NCBI RefSeq assembly: GCF_030848805.1
Contig: NC_092368.1
Span: 5,862,441 to 5,926,440, forward strand
Direction of reading: 5' to 3'
DNA length: 64,000 nucleotides
DNA from: Temnothorax longispinosus
Lineage: Eukaryota > Arthropoda > Insecta > Hymenoptera > Formicidae
The translations under genes were made by a program, and so were the position numbers. Positions 1 to 13,900 of this stretch are shown here, piece after piece. Each line of letters starts with the position of its first letter. Position 1 is the first letter of the stretch. Below the pieces are notes generated by a model. That model was not told where the DNA came from. It searched no databases and saw only the letters and a list, made by a program, of their open reading frames with translations.

Positions 1-3000
1 CCCCTCTCAGCTCATTCCAAAAAAGGCGTTCGTACCTTTCCTCGGCCTTAGCATACAAATTTATTCGTAAACTTCCACAATTTAAATGTCCACGGTGTTT
101 CAATCAAGGGGCGTCGCCGTTCTCTCCATCCCCGTTTCCCCCACGTACGTATAAACAACCACCAGATTAGTTTTCCTTCCTTCAAACTTTCATCAGTTTT
201 CTCTCTCTCTCTCTCTCGCTCTTTCCCATCGGCTTTCCCATGGCCTCTCTTTCCCTTTCCTTCCCCCTAGTATCAACTTCGGAGGATTTTCGTGTTGGCG
301 CGTCAAATATTAAGCAGCCTCGTTTTCGTGCCGCAACCAGTTTAGAGCTAGGATGAACGAGGGAGGCAGGGAAGAGCGGGCTCGTGTGGTTCCTTAAGAA
401 CTTCGGAACAGCTTCGGAACTCGTTTGGACCAGTGATCCCTGTCCCGCTAGCCTAGTATTTCGTAACCCATAATTATATTTGCTCATTAACCTTCCTCCC
501 GCCTTCCCCGTTTTCCTTCTTCTGCATTGCTTTCCCCGAGTTTCCATGAGGGATGGAAGTTGCCGCCGGGCAAAAGCGAATCTAGGGAATTTTCGAGGGA
601 TAGTCTTCCAAATTAGAGATTAAATCCCCAAAGGAACGAAATATTACTCTCTCGTAATTACTATTTAAATCTTCCACAGTTTACTTTTCTGATGATATTT
701 TAACTTCTCAGAAATAATGTTCGCAAGTTTATGCGTAATTCGATTTGAATATTTTTAATAATTTTTAATCTAAAATCTCCCTCTCTTCCCTGGTAATTAA
801 TCAGACTAATTAATTAGGATATTTGAGATGGAATTGAACATAGTCGTTATACATGGTTTCTCTTTTGAATACGCGATCGCCCGAAGGGGCAAATGCAGAG
901 ATGGAGTTTTGTAAATTACCGCCGCTAATGCCGCGTTACATATTTGTTGGATTTCCAACTCGAGATTGCCGGCTTTACAGAGCATAACTTACGTATCACA
1001 CAGGGTAGCTGTTAACGTCTCCCCGAGAATCACCCTGGCAAATGGAAACTCCGGGTGAACCGAAACTACATCGCGACTACCGATAGTTAATGCGCTCCCG
1101 AAATTGTTTAAACTTGCTTATGTAAATAAAATTTGCGAAATTCTCGTCCTTGTTCTCGTTTCGATAAATAATTTCGATGAATGCAATATCTTCCACTGGG
1201 GAAATTTATTGATATTTTATACGAAATTTTATTCATGCGGGATAAAATCTGCAAAATTTATTTACACCCGAAACGTTTAGCCTCACAAAAATATATTAAT
1301 GTCCATTATTATCGAAAAGAAACTATTAATTCTTCCTTCCTCCCCTCAATCTGTTGTATTTTCGTTTTCACAGATTAGCTTGGATTATTTGCACATTATT
1401 AATTCTCTCTGCTAGATTGTTGTCTCGCTTCAATTGCGAAGCGGGGGCTTTCTAGTTGGCGTTCTATTAGCATTGCGCAATCGAGTCGCGACGAATTAGC
1501 GAATGGATAGCGTATTAATTATATTGTTAGTGGACGATGCGAAGCTCAGCTCGACCGCGGCGGTTTTTTCCGGCGGTCTCGCGTTTGGACAGTGCAAATT
1601 TGCGGACGAAACCGCGTGTTATTGGTCACCAATGCGCCAGTAGACTTGCCGCGGATGTATCTAGCGTAAACTTGTCGGCGTCATTTCGATCCTACATATG
1701 TACATTCAGAATTTGTTGATAGTGAAACGCACGCAAAACATATTTTCTTTTTTCTTCACGTTTTAAGAAAATGTATAAATAACAATTTTTATTGATTACT
1801 CGATGCTGTGCATTTTGACATTTTGCTGCAAAGCAAGTTTATGAAATACGGGATAACATGAGACTATACATTTTTTCTATACAGCTATTGTTATTCTTGA
1901 CTGAATCATGTATTATATTATATTTTATCAATTTATATAGCTTCTTATTGTTACATCCCGTGAAGAAACTGCGCGGTAAATTCGGCGATCAATTGGCTGC
2001 CCTTCGTATAAATGATCGCCGAACGAAAAAGCCTGCTTTTCGGGAAATATAAGAAGCGATAATACAATGATCCTGTTTTATTGGGACATAACCGACGTGC
2101 CAACGAGAGAAACATGCCACGATTCCGTTGTAATGGTGAACTAAAACATCGACACCCTCTATAGAGCTAGCTTGTTCCCGCGAAGGTTAAACCGCTTTTG
2201 CTGGCAAGTACCTACCCGCCGTCAATCGCACCCTTATGCTCGTTACCCTGAAAAAATTGCGGCCCGTAAAGGTCCTCCTCGCCTGTTTCACGCCGGTCGC
2301 CGGTGCAAGGCCATCGATCGACTACCGGGGGTGTGACTAGCCCCGAATACCCGCATATTTTAAGCGCGCGTCATGCACACGCTTCTCGCGCGGATTCGAC
2401 GGTTCTTAAAAACCACTCGGAAAATCTTTGTGCCCCGCGCGTTTGCGTTTTTCACAGGCGAATTTTCGTTGCCATTCTTTACCATCAAATCACGATTTGC
2501 ATAATACCGAACGCGACGACAGAAAGAAAAGAAAAGTTAAACCGAATAGAGAAAAGAAAGAAGATGAGAAGGAGGAATCTTTTGATATCTATCTTCCATT
2601 TGAAAATTCAAAGAACGATATATATAAGATGCATTCGTAACGTTTCAAAATGCTTTGCGATGGGGCGCAGGCATCCGCGTATCAAAAGCGCATCAGCCGC
2701 GGCGTGCTGCGCTCCTAAATGTTAAATAAGAAAACGGCGAACTCAAAGTCGTACAGAATGCTCGCAGCTGTGCGCTTTGTAGTCCTGGTTCCTGGATATT
2801 GGAAATGGGGAGCGTTACGCGTCATAGAGATTTGAGTATCCCGGAGCATCGCGCAAGCGTATCGCTGGAATAAATCATTTTTTTTTATTCGCGACCGTAA
2901 ACCCGTCCCGTAGATAGGAGCTCGCGTCCGTGGTCGTAAAGGGTTTTGAACAGGGCTCGTTTACGAAAGGACTGCTACCCCGGGCAAGCTACAGAGATCG

Positions 3001-6000
3001 GGTAAGGATCGATGAGGACCTCGATGGGGCCGTCACTGATAACCGGCCGCTCGCATGACCGAACCGGAATAATGCTCGTTGTATGCTAAACCTCGCTGAT
3101 AAGCACGCGCCGGCCCCTACGACGAGATAGCGGCAAAACAATATTCCCCTCCCTGCGTAGATACGAGATAGATTTGGTTTTACATCGAGCCATCAAACAA
3201 ATGTACCAAAACGGATTTCGAAATGATGCCCCATGATGACGATACTCCCGGTAATAACAATAGGTATTTCTGATGACGGTATTTATCTTCAAGATTGACT
3301 AGGCGGCTTATCGATTACTACAAACTATTACGTCCGACTTTACATCCATATCTATTTTTACTCTTCACTTTATTTTTAGAAATTCGATATAACTGATGCA
3401 AATCTGAATCTGGACAGTTTCTAATATATCTTTTTAAAAAGATATTCTGGCAGTAAAGTCGAAACGAGATAAAAAAATGAAAAGTGGCGATATTCCTGTT
3501 CTCCAATGGAGAAATTTTTTTCAGGTTTAAAAAACGTTTAAAAAATTTTTCTTTATTAGATCTATCTAACATTTGAAAGGCATGGATGTCATGGCGAAGG
3601 TGAGAAGACGTCTATCGCGATGACGGTCGGGGTGTATCTAGTCCGCATTGATATGCAAAATTTGTAGTTTCGAGAAACTTACAAGAGACTCTAGCGCGTT
3701 TGCACGCGTGAGAACGGCGAGTAAACTTCGAGATCCTAGATGTCTCAGGTTCTAACTTTATGATCGGTCTCGCGCCTTTGGTGCACGTACGCGCGAGTAT
3801 CGGATGTGACCCTCCAGTGTACAAAAGCTCGCTAATCCGCTTCTAAACATCCTCACACTATTCTCAAATCCGCCATAATCTTAAACTCGCTGATTAAGAT
3901 TATAAAGTTATTGTGTCTGCGGTAGAGAATAATAAGGAGTTGACAAAATAATAAAAACACGTGACCGTTTTTCCAAGTATCTTGATGTTGTTGAAAAAAA
4001 AAAATAGATTTATGAGAGGTTGTCCTTTAAATTTGTATGCAAAATTATTATTAGAATAATCATAATTTACAAATATATAATAAAATTTAGTAGAACTAAC
4101 TATAACCGATAGAAATATAAATATAGAAATAATAAATATAGAATAGAGGTTCCTATTAAAAGCAGATGATGAAAATAGATGAATAGAAAATAAATACATT
4201 CTAACAATATATTTTACAAGAACAGAACGATGCATCAATATAGTAAAATGATTCCAGTAATTTTAATCAAGTTGACACTTGCTTGTATTTAACACTTTAC
4301 TGATTATCGATTATTCCTTTTATCGCTCGTATTATTCTCGCGCCAATAATGTATCAGAGGTGCATTCGGATCGGTAGACTCATATACCGTCATGTATATT
4401 ATCTGAACACGAAGACGTATGTGAGTCGGAAAAGTCAAAGGAAACAGAGAGAAATGTCGTGAAAGCGCAAGAGCGAGCTAGTGAACGAGCGACGAAGGAC
4501 ACGGAGGGGGAGGGAGGGAATGGTAGTTAATTAGCTCGAGTTAAAAGCTCGGCTTAAATGACCTATTCAGCGCTTAGCATCGAGCGAATTCACTTTGGTG
4601 TTCCCTCGACTCTATCCGCACGAGGAAGATCCCGAGGTATACACTGTGTCGACAACCTACGTTGTCTCACGTTGTCGTTTCGCGCAGACTTATAGGCCGC
4701 TTTTACGTCGGAAACTCGTCGTATCGTGCAGTTGAACGTTAAGCAAATTAAAATTAAGGAAACGGTATTTTCTACCAGATCTTGTTATTTAAATATACTT
4801 AAAATACATATAAAGAGCTTTTTTATAAGAATTTAAAGTATATTTTCTTGAATTCTTTTCATAAGGAAAATATTACCCAAAGAAATAATTCTCTTCAGAT
4901 TTTCGTTCTCGGGATCTTTTTTGCGTCTTTGATTCACTTAAGAAATTAATTTAATTCCTTCCGTGCACTTTTGAAAATCGATGAGGGCGTGAAATCGGCT
5001 TGAATCGTTTTCTATGTCGCCAGCCGAGCTTTTCTTCAAACTCGTCGCCCTTCGACGATCATTACCGTTCCCCGTATCATCATGACTAAATAAAATCTAT
5101 TAGGAAATGGAATAGGGTGCAGAGCGGGCAGTTGTAAGCGAGCGTAATGAAAAATCTTTACTCGCGATGACGATGACGAAGCGCAGGGAAGAGAATTGAT
5201 GTGGCAGTGCCAGGCAGACGACGCAAATGCGATATTAACAAGAAAACGCCAAAAGAGTGAAGTTCCGCTTCAACAAATTACTTAAATTTGATACTCCTGA
5301 TTTGAGAATGTAGTGAAGCAGCAAGTGCTTCGAGTACTTCGAGAAATCAAATTTCGCCATTTGTAAGAAAGTATCATGTTTACCATCGAATAATGTGCGT
5401 ATTCGTATGCAAACGCAATACTCCACGTGAACGAGTCTACTCTTAAGTCATCCGCGAATGTTGTTTACGTAATGCTCCTGCAAGTCGGAGCTTTATACGC
5501 GAGCAGAGTCACGAGGCAGAAATCATATTCAGCGATCCGATAATCGATCAGTTCGTATTTATACCGTACCTTTTCCGCCTTCTCATCCGCATCTCTCCTT
5601 CTCGCCGCTCTTTTCAGTTTAAAAGAGACGCGGATCTTTCCGTTTTCTCAACTTCATCTCGACCTACTGCTGAAAGTGCAGCGCAAGTTGTTAACCTTAG
5701 CTTGTGGTTTAATTACACGGGCAAATATTATCGAACTGACAGAGTTAATTAGATAATTAAAACTTGAAGGGTAAACTACTTTGCGAGCCGAACGGCGCCC
5801 TGGTCTTTGAATATACATGAACATATACATGCAGATACCATCGGTGCTGCGCTATACGTTGAAAGTTGAAAGATGCAAAACGAAGGATCGCAAACTAAAG
5901 ATCCTCCACGTTTGAAGAAATAATTATAAAGAAAAATCGATAGGAGTTTTCGCGTTTTCGTGATGTCATATATGTTCTTCATTTCGCCACGGAATACTTG

Positions 6001-8247
6001 TAAATTTTTCTAAAACGAGTATAAAAATATGATTTTACAGTTCTAGATGGTAAAAGTTTTTATTTTATAAAATGTCAATAATAATCAATGGCTAAGGAAA
6101 TATTCCGCAAAATACATTTTTGCAAAATATATTTCCATTTATCAAAAAACTAATGCGAACAAGATCTTGTTTTTCTAAGGAGGTTGAATATTTAATGTAT
6201 TATTGAAAATTATTTATGAAAATCCGAAAATGTTTGAAATTTACTAGTGTATTTTAAAAGAGGGCATCACAATATTCTTTCTTAATTACTCAGCGCAGTT
6301 TCTATGACGAGTTATAGGATTAAATAAATTACACGTAATTTCTCTCGTGATTTACGACTACGACTACGTGGCGCCAACGGTACGTTGACGAAGAAATCCC
6401 TCTAAAAAAGAGGAATCTAGCGACCGGAGATCAGCGGCCGTATGTTTCCAGCATCATTATCTCCGGTCGGCAGAACTCTCGGGACCCTCGTCAGAGTCGG
6501 CGTTTATACCGCGAATCCTCTCTCGGATAAGTGAATCCCCACAGTCGGACGAGCCGAGTTTAAACGCTTTAGCCAGCGCGACCTGCGATTAGCGGAGGAG
6601 ACGACTGTGACCGTGATGGACAGGTCAGAGATGCACGCGTATCACTTCGAGGCGCTGCGATGTGCGAAATTTCGCAGCTAACACTCGACGGACTGCCAGA
6701 CATTATCTTGTCTGGAACGTGGAATATATGTGAAGGAGTACTATAATAGTTTTCGTAAAATTTCATTTTACCTGCGTACGCTTGAAATCTCTTTTATCGT
6801 ATTGAGAAAGAGTGTGCTTACAGTGCGAAATATTAAAATACATGAAAATGATCATCTATCCTGATAATTACACCGTAACTTTATCTCGAAACAAAAAATT
6901 TTAGAAACATGATGAGCTACCTGCTCTTTGTTTTTTTAATTTATCTCGGTACCTTCTCGAGATGAATATATGCGTGTATTGAAATACACGGTAGTTTTGT
7001 GACCTGGTTTAACAGCACGAACGTCACTGTCCGCATATATTAGATTTAGTACAATTCAGAATTAGATTGTCCGCATTCCGCGCAAGATGCAATGCTAATT
7101 CGAAGTGAGAGTATGGGCCAATTTGCGCGCGTATTACAGATGTGTATTTGTACAATCGCACAGATACCGGCCAAGTAGCAATCACGACCGCGTTATTATG
7201 CGCTCGTCGAGCATATGTTAATTCGCGTAGGAGATGATGAATGCGGCGAAGAGCCGCCAGATGTACCGGGTATCTCGAAATTATCGTATTTTCTTATTTT
7301 CTCATGTTAAATATTAAAATTCTGTTATAACAAAATAAATTTTTTTTAACTTTAATAATACCATTTATTTGTTTAGATCTTTTATTACAAATTTGAAAGA
7401 GTTCCAAAATTTTTCGCGTTAATTCATGACGAATTCTATTGTTATCTGATTGCCCAATTTCTCGATAACTGCCGGTAGTTGAATAACAGAATTTTAATAT
7501 TTAACATGAGAAAATAAGAAAATACGATAATTTTCATTGATAAAAATGTCAATCATAAAATGATCAGAGGGTAAAAGGAAGTGCAACAACCTCGGGACAC
7601 CCTGTATACGCGTAAAACGACGCTGATAGGCAAACGCAGTGCCCGATTCATTAAAGTTTACACCGAGGAAAGCTCTCGAGCGCGCCCACAGCAAAGCGCC
7701 TGCCTGTACAAACAATTGCAACGAGCTCCCAACTAATCTGGTGTGTCGACGGGGGCTGGTCGACGGCAGGGAGAAGAGAAGGGAGGGAGTGGGAGATGAG
7801 AGCAAAGTAGAATATCAACATCCTCCGCTCGTCCAACTTGAGGAATTTGCTGCGAGCTTTCCGAGATGGTGTTTCGAATGAAACCAGAGAAGCAACATAC
7901 CTATAGAATCGTCCCAACTGACCGAATTTAACTTGAAACGTGCGCATGTCTGAATTTGCAAGAGTTACGCGGAAGGAAAAAGATATTCTGAAGAAAATGC
8001 CTTCCATTGTCTTCCTATAAAACACAGAGTGCAGTTTCGTTTATATCTTAATTGTGCGGAAAGATTTATTATTGTCCTCACGATAAGAAAATTCAAATAT
8101 AAAATCTAAATGTCACACTGATGTAATGAATTCTGACCAGCGCAGCAATCTCGTACAATTTCTTATTTATGATCACTTTTATTCTTAAATGAGATATTTT
8201 TGTCGCTTATCCGTTTAATAACACCGTCTTTTTCTTATCTGTTACAG
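1..8247. other. Non-coding stretch upstream of the first recognised exon
   Basis: I see no convincing coding exon here. The open frames are short, lack family resemblance and have no matching splice sites. It is AT-rich and probably intron of the gene whose tail exons begin at 8248, or intergenic. It holds a CT microsatellite near 200-220 and an inverted-repeat element at 7265-7606 (listed separately). Undetected 5' exons of the receptor-like gene could still be present. Confidence 0.5.
7265..7606. mobile_element. MITE-like element with long inverted arms, probable TA target duplication
   Basis: Positions 7278-7328 and 7483-7533 are perfect reverse complements over about 51 bases. The outer ends also match imperfectly: CCGGGTATCTCGA at the left against the reverse complement CAGGGTGTCCCGA at the right (about 7591-7604). 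A TA flanks each end. The right arm carries about 45 extra bases between outer and inner repeat. There is no coding capacity. This looks like a non-autonomous Tc1/mariner-type element, with family assignment inferred only from the TA and the end motif. A similar ACACCCTGTATA end occurs near 12814-12825. Confidence 0.65.
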
Positions 8248-9445
8248 GCACAAACGGAAAGTGCAAAACTTGCTGCCGTGCAAGAGCGCAGCGGGCGCGG
8301 CGGCGGTCGCCGGACGGGGTCGCGTGCTGCCGGACGGCCAGCCGCATCCGGGCCCCGGCATTGGCGGCGGCGGTGCCGGCGGCGCCGTTCTTTACGAGGA
8401 CCTACAGGATCACGCGGTGTCGCACTCGCAGCTGCACAATCACCTGCCGACGAGTCACGGCCAGGCGCCGACGATCGAGGTACGAAATCCCGAGGCCCAC
8501 CCGCGGGTCCCTCCGCCACCACGCGAACCACCGCTGCTACCTGCACGCAGGGAAAAGAGACCGCCGCAGCCGCATCACCTCGACTATCTCGATTATCGCG
8601 ACCCCAGGTCGATACTGCGCGTCCAGGACAAGCCGTCGCGGGCGGTTCTGGGCGGCTACCGGACGCCGCGCGCCCTTCTGGCCAAGTCGCAGGGGGTACC
8701 CCTGTCGATCGCTGCCACCGCCCAGTCGTCCGCCGCTCGACTTGCTTCGGGCGGCACTGGCGCGAACAGCCCGCTACTGCTGCGAAACGAGAACAACCTT
8801 CTGCGAGACAGTCACCTGCTGCTAGCTACGCAGAACGCCCTGATCACGAGCCAGCGGCCTCCCTCACCTCCCACCCCACCCTCGCCTATGCTCTCCCGCG
8901 GGGAATTTCCATCGTGTCGAGATCTCGATGTCTTGGCCGCCGATGGCTATCCGGCCGACGTACGAGTCCCCGCAAGACCTCGTGACTCCGGCATCCCCAT
9001 CACTCCCACCCACCGACCTGGACCGCGCACCTCTCCCGCTCGGACGCCGTCGAGCCCTAAAAGACCGGCGGATCCCGTCGCGGTGTCGAGGTTCGCGGTC
9101 CGAGAGGAGGGCCGTAGGCGGCTCTCGGTAGACTCCGAGGGCTATTCCTATATAGATTTCAAAGACTCGGATCTGGAGTCCACGAGATACGGTCGCCCTG
9201 AGACCGCGAATCCCCCCAACAACGGCAGGCGACTGTTGCGATTGACGACTACGAGGTCGAGCTCGATCGACTCCGACGGCTACTCGTACATCGTCGATTA
9301 CGGCAGAAGGGCGCCCGGTGCCGCCAGGAGGCTCGTCGCCGACGGCACCGAGGAGGAGGTCTGTCCGCTCTGCACCATGCAGCAGATACACCACCTCCTC
9401 AGTCAGCCGGAGCAGGACGTCTACTTGCACGTCCAGGACACGTGA
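8248..9445 (+). CDS. Receptor-like gene, alternative terminal exon (short isoform tail)
   Basis: An acceptor (TTACAG, ending 8247) opens an exon whose first base completes a codon, followed by the basic HKRK run and a frame open to a TGA at 9443-9445. The first 77 residues are shared with the long isoform. After the GAG|GTACGA donor at 8479/8480 the same frame simply continues for about 320 more residues: proline/arginine-rich sequence, then two copies of the motif S-[VI]-D-S-[ED]-G-Y-S-Y-I about 48 residues apart, a CPLC pair, and the end YLHVQDT. An AATAAA at 9999-10004 could end this transcript. The basic start, lack of folded domains and many tyrosines suggest the cytoplasmic tail of a single-pass membrane protein. 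I do not recognise the family. Alternatively the part after 8479 is just intron that happens to be open, but 320 codons with paired motifs argue against that. Confidence 0.7.
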
Positions 9446-10950
9446 CACGTGCCGTCCTGGCCGTCGATCGACAGTCTCGTGGCGGCGTAAGGGCGTAGGT
9501 TTCATCTCGGGAATCCGGACAGTTCCCGAGCGAGAGTCCCGAACGCGTATCCCCGAGGCAGAAGTTCCAACATATCTTCGCGAGTATCTCGCGTCGACCA
9601 AGGTCGGCCGAGCGACATTCGATTACCGAGCGTCGTGTGCTATCTTCCTGTCCCGCGGCCGTGATGCAACGCGACGTGATGTGACGCGACGCGACGCGAC
9701 GCGAGGCGATACGACGCGACGCGATGTCGCAGCGTAAAAGGGACGCAGCTGCGTCTTGTCTAAGATTATCGTCGTAGATTATCTGGCGCCCTGCGGATTC
9801 CGGCGAGCGGACGGAGGCATAGCACCAGGTATTCCATTGACATTGACACTAAGGCTGTGTGTGCTTCGTGATTCGAAATCTATTTTCTCTGCAAGAGTGT
9901 GTGCTGCCAATTTCTGATTTAATATTTAGTTTGTAAATCTTTCTCGTAAGCTTTAAATATATTTAGTAGTAATGGGCAAAATTACAAGACGGGGCTTTAA
10001 TAAATTGCGATAAGCAAAACCGGTCAGTTATTCGCACATATTCAATTTTTATACAGAATTCTAGAGCAAACGCTAGAATATAGATGATAACAATTCATGT
10101 TTATTGAATACTGACTAATTTGACTAAACGCTATTTATTAAAGATAGTCCTGGGCTCTTAGCTATCGGGAGAATTCTGAAAATTTCAGATCACACGATGC
10201 TTCCTCACTGACTTCGAAAAAATTGTAGCTAGTTTTTTTCACATTTCTAGAGAAATGGTAGTTAGAAAAGAGAAATGACTTTATACGCACTATATATATG
10301 CTTAAAAAAAATCACTCTTATATAATTATACGACTAGTTGCTAAAGGAAAGCGTCTTGTAATCCGAATGCCAGAAGAAGACAAAAATACTTGAAGACAAT
10401 CGTGACATAGTTGTTCGAATGCTTACTCCTGTAAGAAAAAAGTACAATACACTACTTTATATACACGATAACAGAAATAAGCATTCAGTGTCGTCACTTA
10501 TCGATGCACCCACATCTCTCGCAGAGAAAACCGTTTGTAACAGTTTCTCGCGTACAGAGAAGCTTCTGTTAATTTATTATTAATTAATTTGTCAATTTTA
10601 AATGTTCGAATCACGCGAGCTTTCACTCATCAACGGGGGCGTCCGTTCGTTCGCTACCGCCGCTCAAGGCGGAGACGCCAGGACGGGCTAGTCAGTATTT
10701 ATTTTGTTACTTCGGAGCCGTGCCCGCGCAATCCCCGACAAACTAACAAATCGAAAGAACGCTTGAACGTAGGAGAGGAAAGGAGAACGAGAAAGCGTGA
10801 CGCGAAGGAAAACAGGGCGGACGCGCGGGGCCTTATTCGTCGGTTGTGCAGGCACGGCGGCCGGGCGCACTCTATGGTTGTAAATAGCTTAGAGATTAGA
10901 CCCGTAAATTTTGTAAATAGCACCTACGGAGAAACAATATATCGACAGGA

Positions 10951-10991
<41 letters not shown>

Positions 10992-13900
10992 TGAATATAG
11001 ATATTATAAAGAAGAAAAAGAGGACACGCACGAAAGTCCGTCAGAGCATCGCGAAGAAAGAGAGAGCTTGATTTCCCAATTTGTAAATTAGTACTATCAT
11101 TATAATTGCGAATAAGGGACACCGCTATTACTGTCGCCGTCTTTAGTACTATTACATTATTACGATTATGATTAGTCTATTATAATTATTATTACCGTTA
11201 TTTATTACGCACCTCGCCGGACGGTCGGCACAGTGTCCTGTAAATAACGTCGCGAGCTCGACGAGGCGAAGAGCGAAACGACGCGCGACGGTCCTGTGTA
11301 TATCTTGAGTTAATGGAAGAAAGAGAAAGGGAGTTTGGAGGAGAAGTTTGAGAAAAATAAAATTACTTTGCTGAAAAATTTGACGAGGAGTGGTTATTGA
11401 CCCGGTCCACAATCCCATCCTTCGCATCCCTTCACGACACGCCCACGATCGACAAAAAAAAAGATCGCGAATTATTCTAAGCAAGCATCTCTCGAGATCG
11501 GGAAGAGAATCGGAAGCGCATACGCGCGATCAAGAGAAAGAAATAGATGTCAGTTTTCTCTCGCGTATACCTAAATCGTCTCCCGACACTATGACAATAC
11601 ACGTGGACACGGAATAACCACTTCTGTGTTCAAACTTTTTCTTCTCTGTTTGACTAAAGATATGCAACGGCCTGTATCGCTCGCTCGGTTACACCAATTA
11701 GTACTCTATTTTCCGCATTAATCGGGTAACTTTGTTAGACGAAGGATCATTTTTACTCTATCTAGGATTTTCCGCGCGAACAGAAAAAAGAACGAAAATT
11801 CAATGGACCGACCAGCGAATTCTTTTTCGGTGATGAATTCTCACACAAATGAGAAAAGATGAGAAAGAAAGTAGGACAGATCCGCGGAGGAAGAAATGGG
11901 CGGGAGGTCAAAAAGGGAGAATGAAGGAGGGCTTCTGGAGGGTGAGTGCGGGCAAGCAGAGGGTGAGAGATTGACGCGTCACCATTGTGCCGTGTCACCT
12001 TTGCTCTCCAAGAGCGATTGCCATCTCTCGCGGACGAATAGATCTCTAATTTTGCAAATGGAGCTGAGCAAGTATCCAGCGACGCGGCGCGGTGCAAGAA
12101 GAATCTTTTTCTTCTCTTGCTTTTTCTCCGCACGGGCCACGTTGTTTAATTTAATTGCTGAGGGGTCGACGAAAGAGGGTGCGCGTCTCATATATCCCCT
12201 TCGTCCCTGCATGGAGCCCAGCAGTCGACTGTTACTACTTGGAGATCAGTCGAGGTCGATAGATTCAAAAATCTCGATAACCACGCGTCACCGATTCCGA
12301 TTCGCGTAGCTCTCTCTTCTCGCGTCGAGACAGCCGACGGCTGTTGATTGTTGATTCACCAGCGAACAAATAACGTAAATATTTGAGCGGCGCGGAAAGA
12401 AAGCGACTTATGATTTGCGAAGGGTCGGTGAGAATAAAAAGAGCGTAAAGAACACGAGCTTCGATCTTGATTCCCGTTGTGAAAAAGCTCAAACAATAAC
12501 TTGGAACTCGAATTCATTTTTGCGGCATTCGCGATTTCTTCAGTGTCAAAAAAGTTCGGAATATTTCGCGATATATGTTTTGTATTTTTTACATTAAGAT
12601 AAAACTATAAAATCAAACGGATAGTCTATAAAGCGAAATATTTCGTTTGATTGTACGAGATAAATTAGATTTTAATTCTTAACCGCTGAAGCGAACATAA
12701 AGAGTGAGAAAGAGAAATTACTATACTGAAGTCATAAGTCTTGGAATTAAAAGAAATAAATAAAAAATCCGGATATATCTGCGGATGAAAGGATCTGCGG
12801 ATAGTCTGGTACACCCTGTATATTTTTCAAGATCTGGTTTTCATCGCAGAAATAAGAACTAAGAAGAAGTAAAAAGTGCTCTCTCTCTCTCTCTCTCTGA
12901 ATAATGGCACAGAGCGTGGATTTTCTTTAGAAATCCCAAAGTCGAATAAAAGACTTGGCCGTTTCAACTAAGAGTTGATATCTGATTCTATTCTACGATA
13001 CGTGGATATTCCGATAAAATTAATGAAATTAGAACTTCCGTTTCTCGAGTAATACAATCTAGCAATCTCAACAACGTGTCAATTAGATTGGGTTTTTTTA
13101 TTTAGCGCTTTCGCCGAGCTTTTTCTCTGCCGCGTGACAGTTTGTCGATTCGCGAATACGGAGTCGAACCAGGCTTAAATATTTGAATGTCAGCGAATCA
13201 AAAGAATTTGGTAGACCAGAAAATCCCGACAGTAACGTGTCGCCGATTTACCGACCATTCTACGTTTCACGTTTCCTCGAACGAAAAAGGTCCCTTTTCT
13301 CTAAAAATGCTTCCTGCAGACGTCTTCTCGGCGAGCGCGCGGAAAGGGGTCAAGTAAAACTCAAATATTTGAATATTATTAAATCGTTCGCGTCCCTCGA
13401 AATCACGTATGCAATGTCGTCATTTTCGAAAATTGTCGGCCGCTTGCCGTTTAAAGTTTAAATGATTCAGCTTCAAACATGTGTCAGTTATCTCCGCACA
13501 AATAAAAAAAAAGGACAAAATAGAACTTAAATATTTCAAACATCAACTTTACATTCTTATTAAAAGATTTAACATTGTTAAAATCGTATCCGTACTTTTT
13601 AAGAAATTACATTACAATTTGTAATCTATTGTAACTTCAAATTTCTAAATTGAGAGAGAAATGATAAAAGAAATGCTTTTCTTTTAAACATATTTAATTT
13701 TAATTTTAATTTATTTGTTAGTTAATCAACTTTGTAAATTCGATTATCGAACTTAATCGAATTTAACTGTCAAAGTACATTTTTTCTTTTTCGTGATCGC
13801 AAACGTTGATTCTTTTATATAATTTTTATTTACTCGATACAATATTCAATCTTCACTAAATTAGAAAATTTATCAAGAAATAAATCTCAATAACGATAAG

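Noticed and set aside
3900..4238. 112-codon - strand frame with hydrophobic Ile/Phe-rich sequence
   Set aside because: Typical translation of AT-rich intron DNA; no start context, homology or splice partners.
8864..9601. 245-codon open frame on the - strand opposite the receptor tail
   Set aside because: GC-rich antisense shadow of the exon at 8248-9445; no splice context or domain.
10589..11071. 160-codon + strand open frame
   Set aside because: Basic low-complexity sequence running through a TA microsatellite; fits 3' UTR or intron, not protein.
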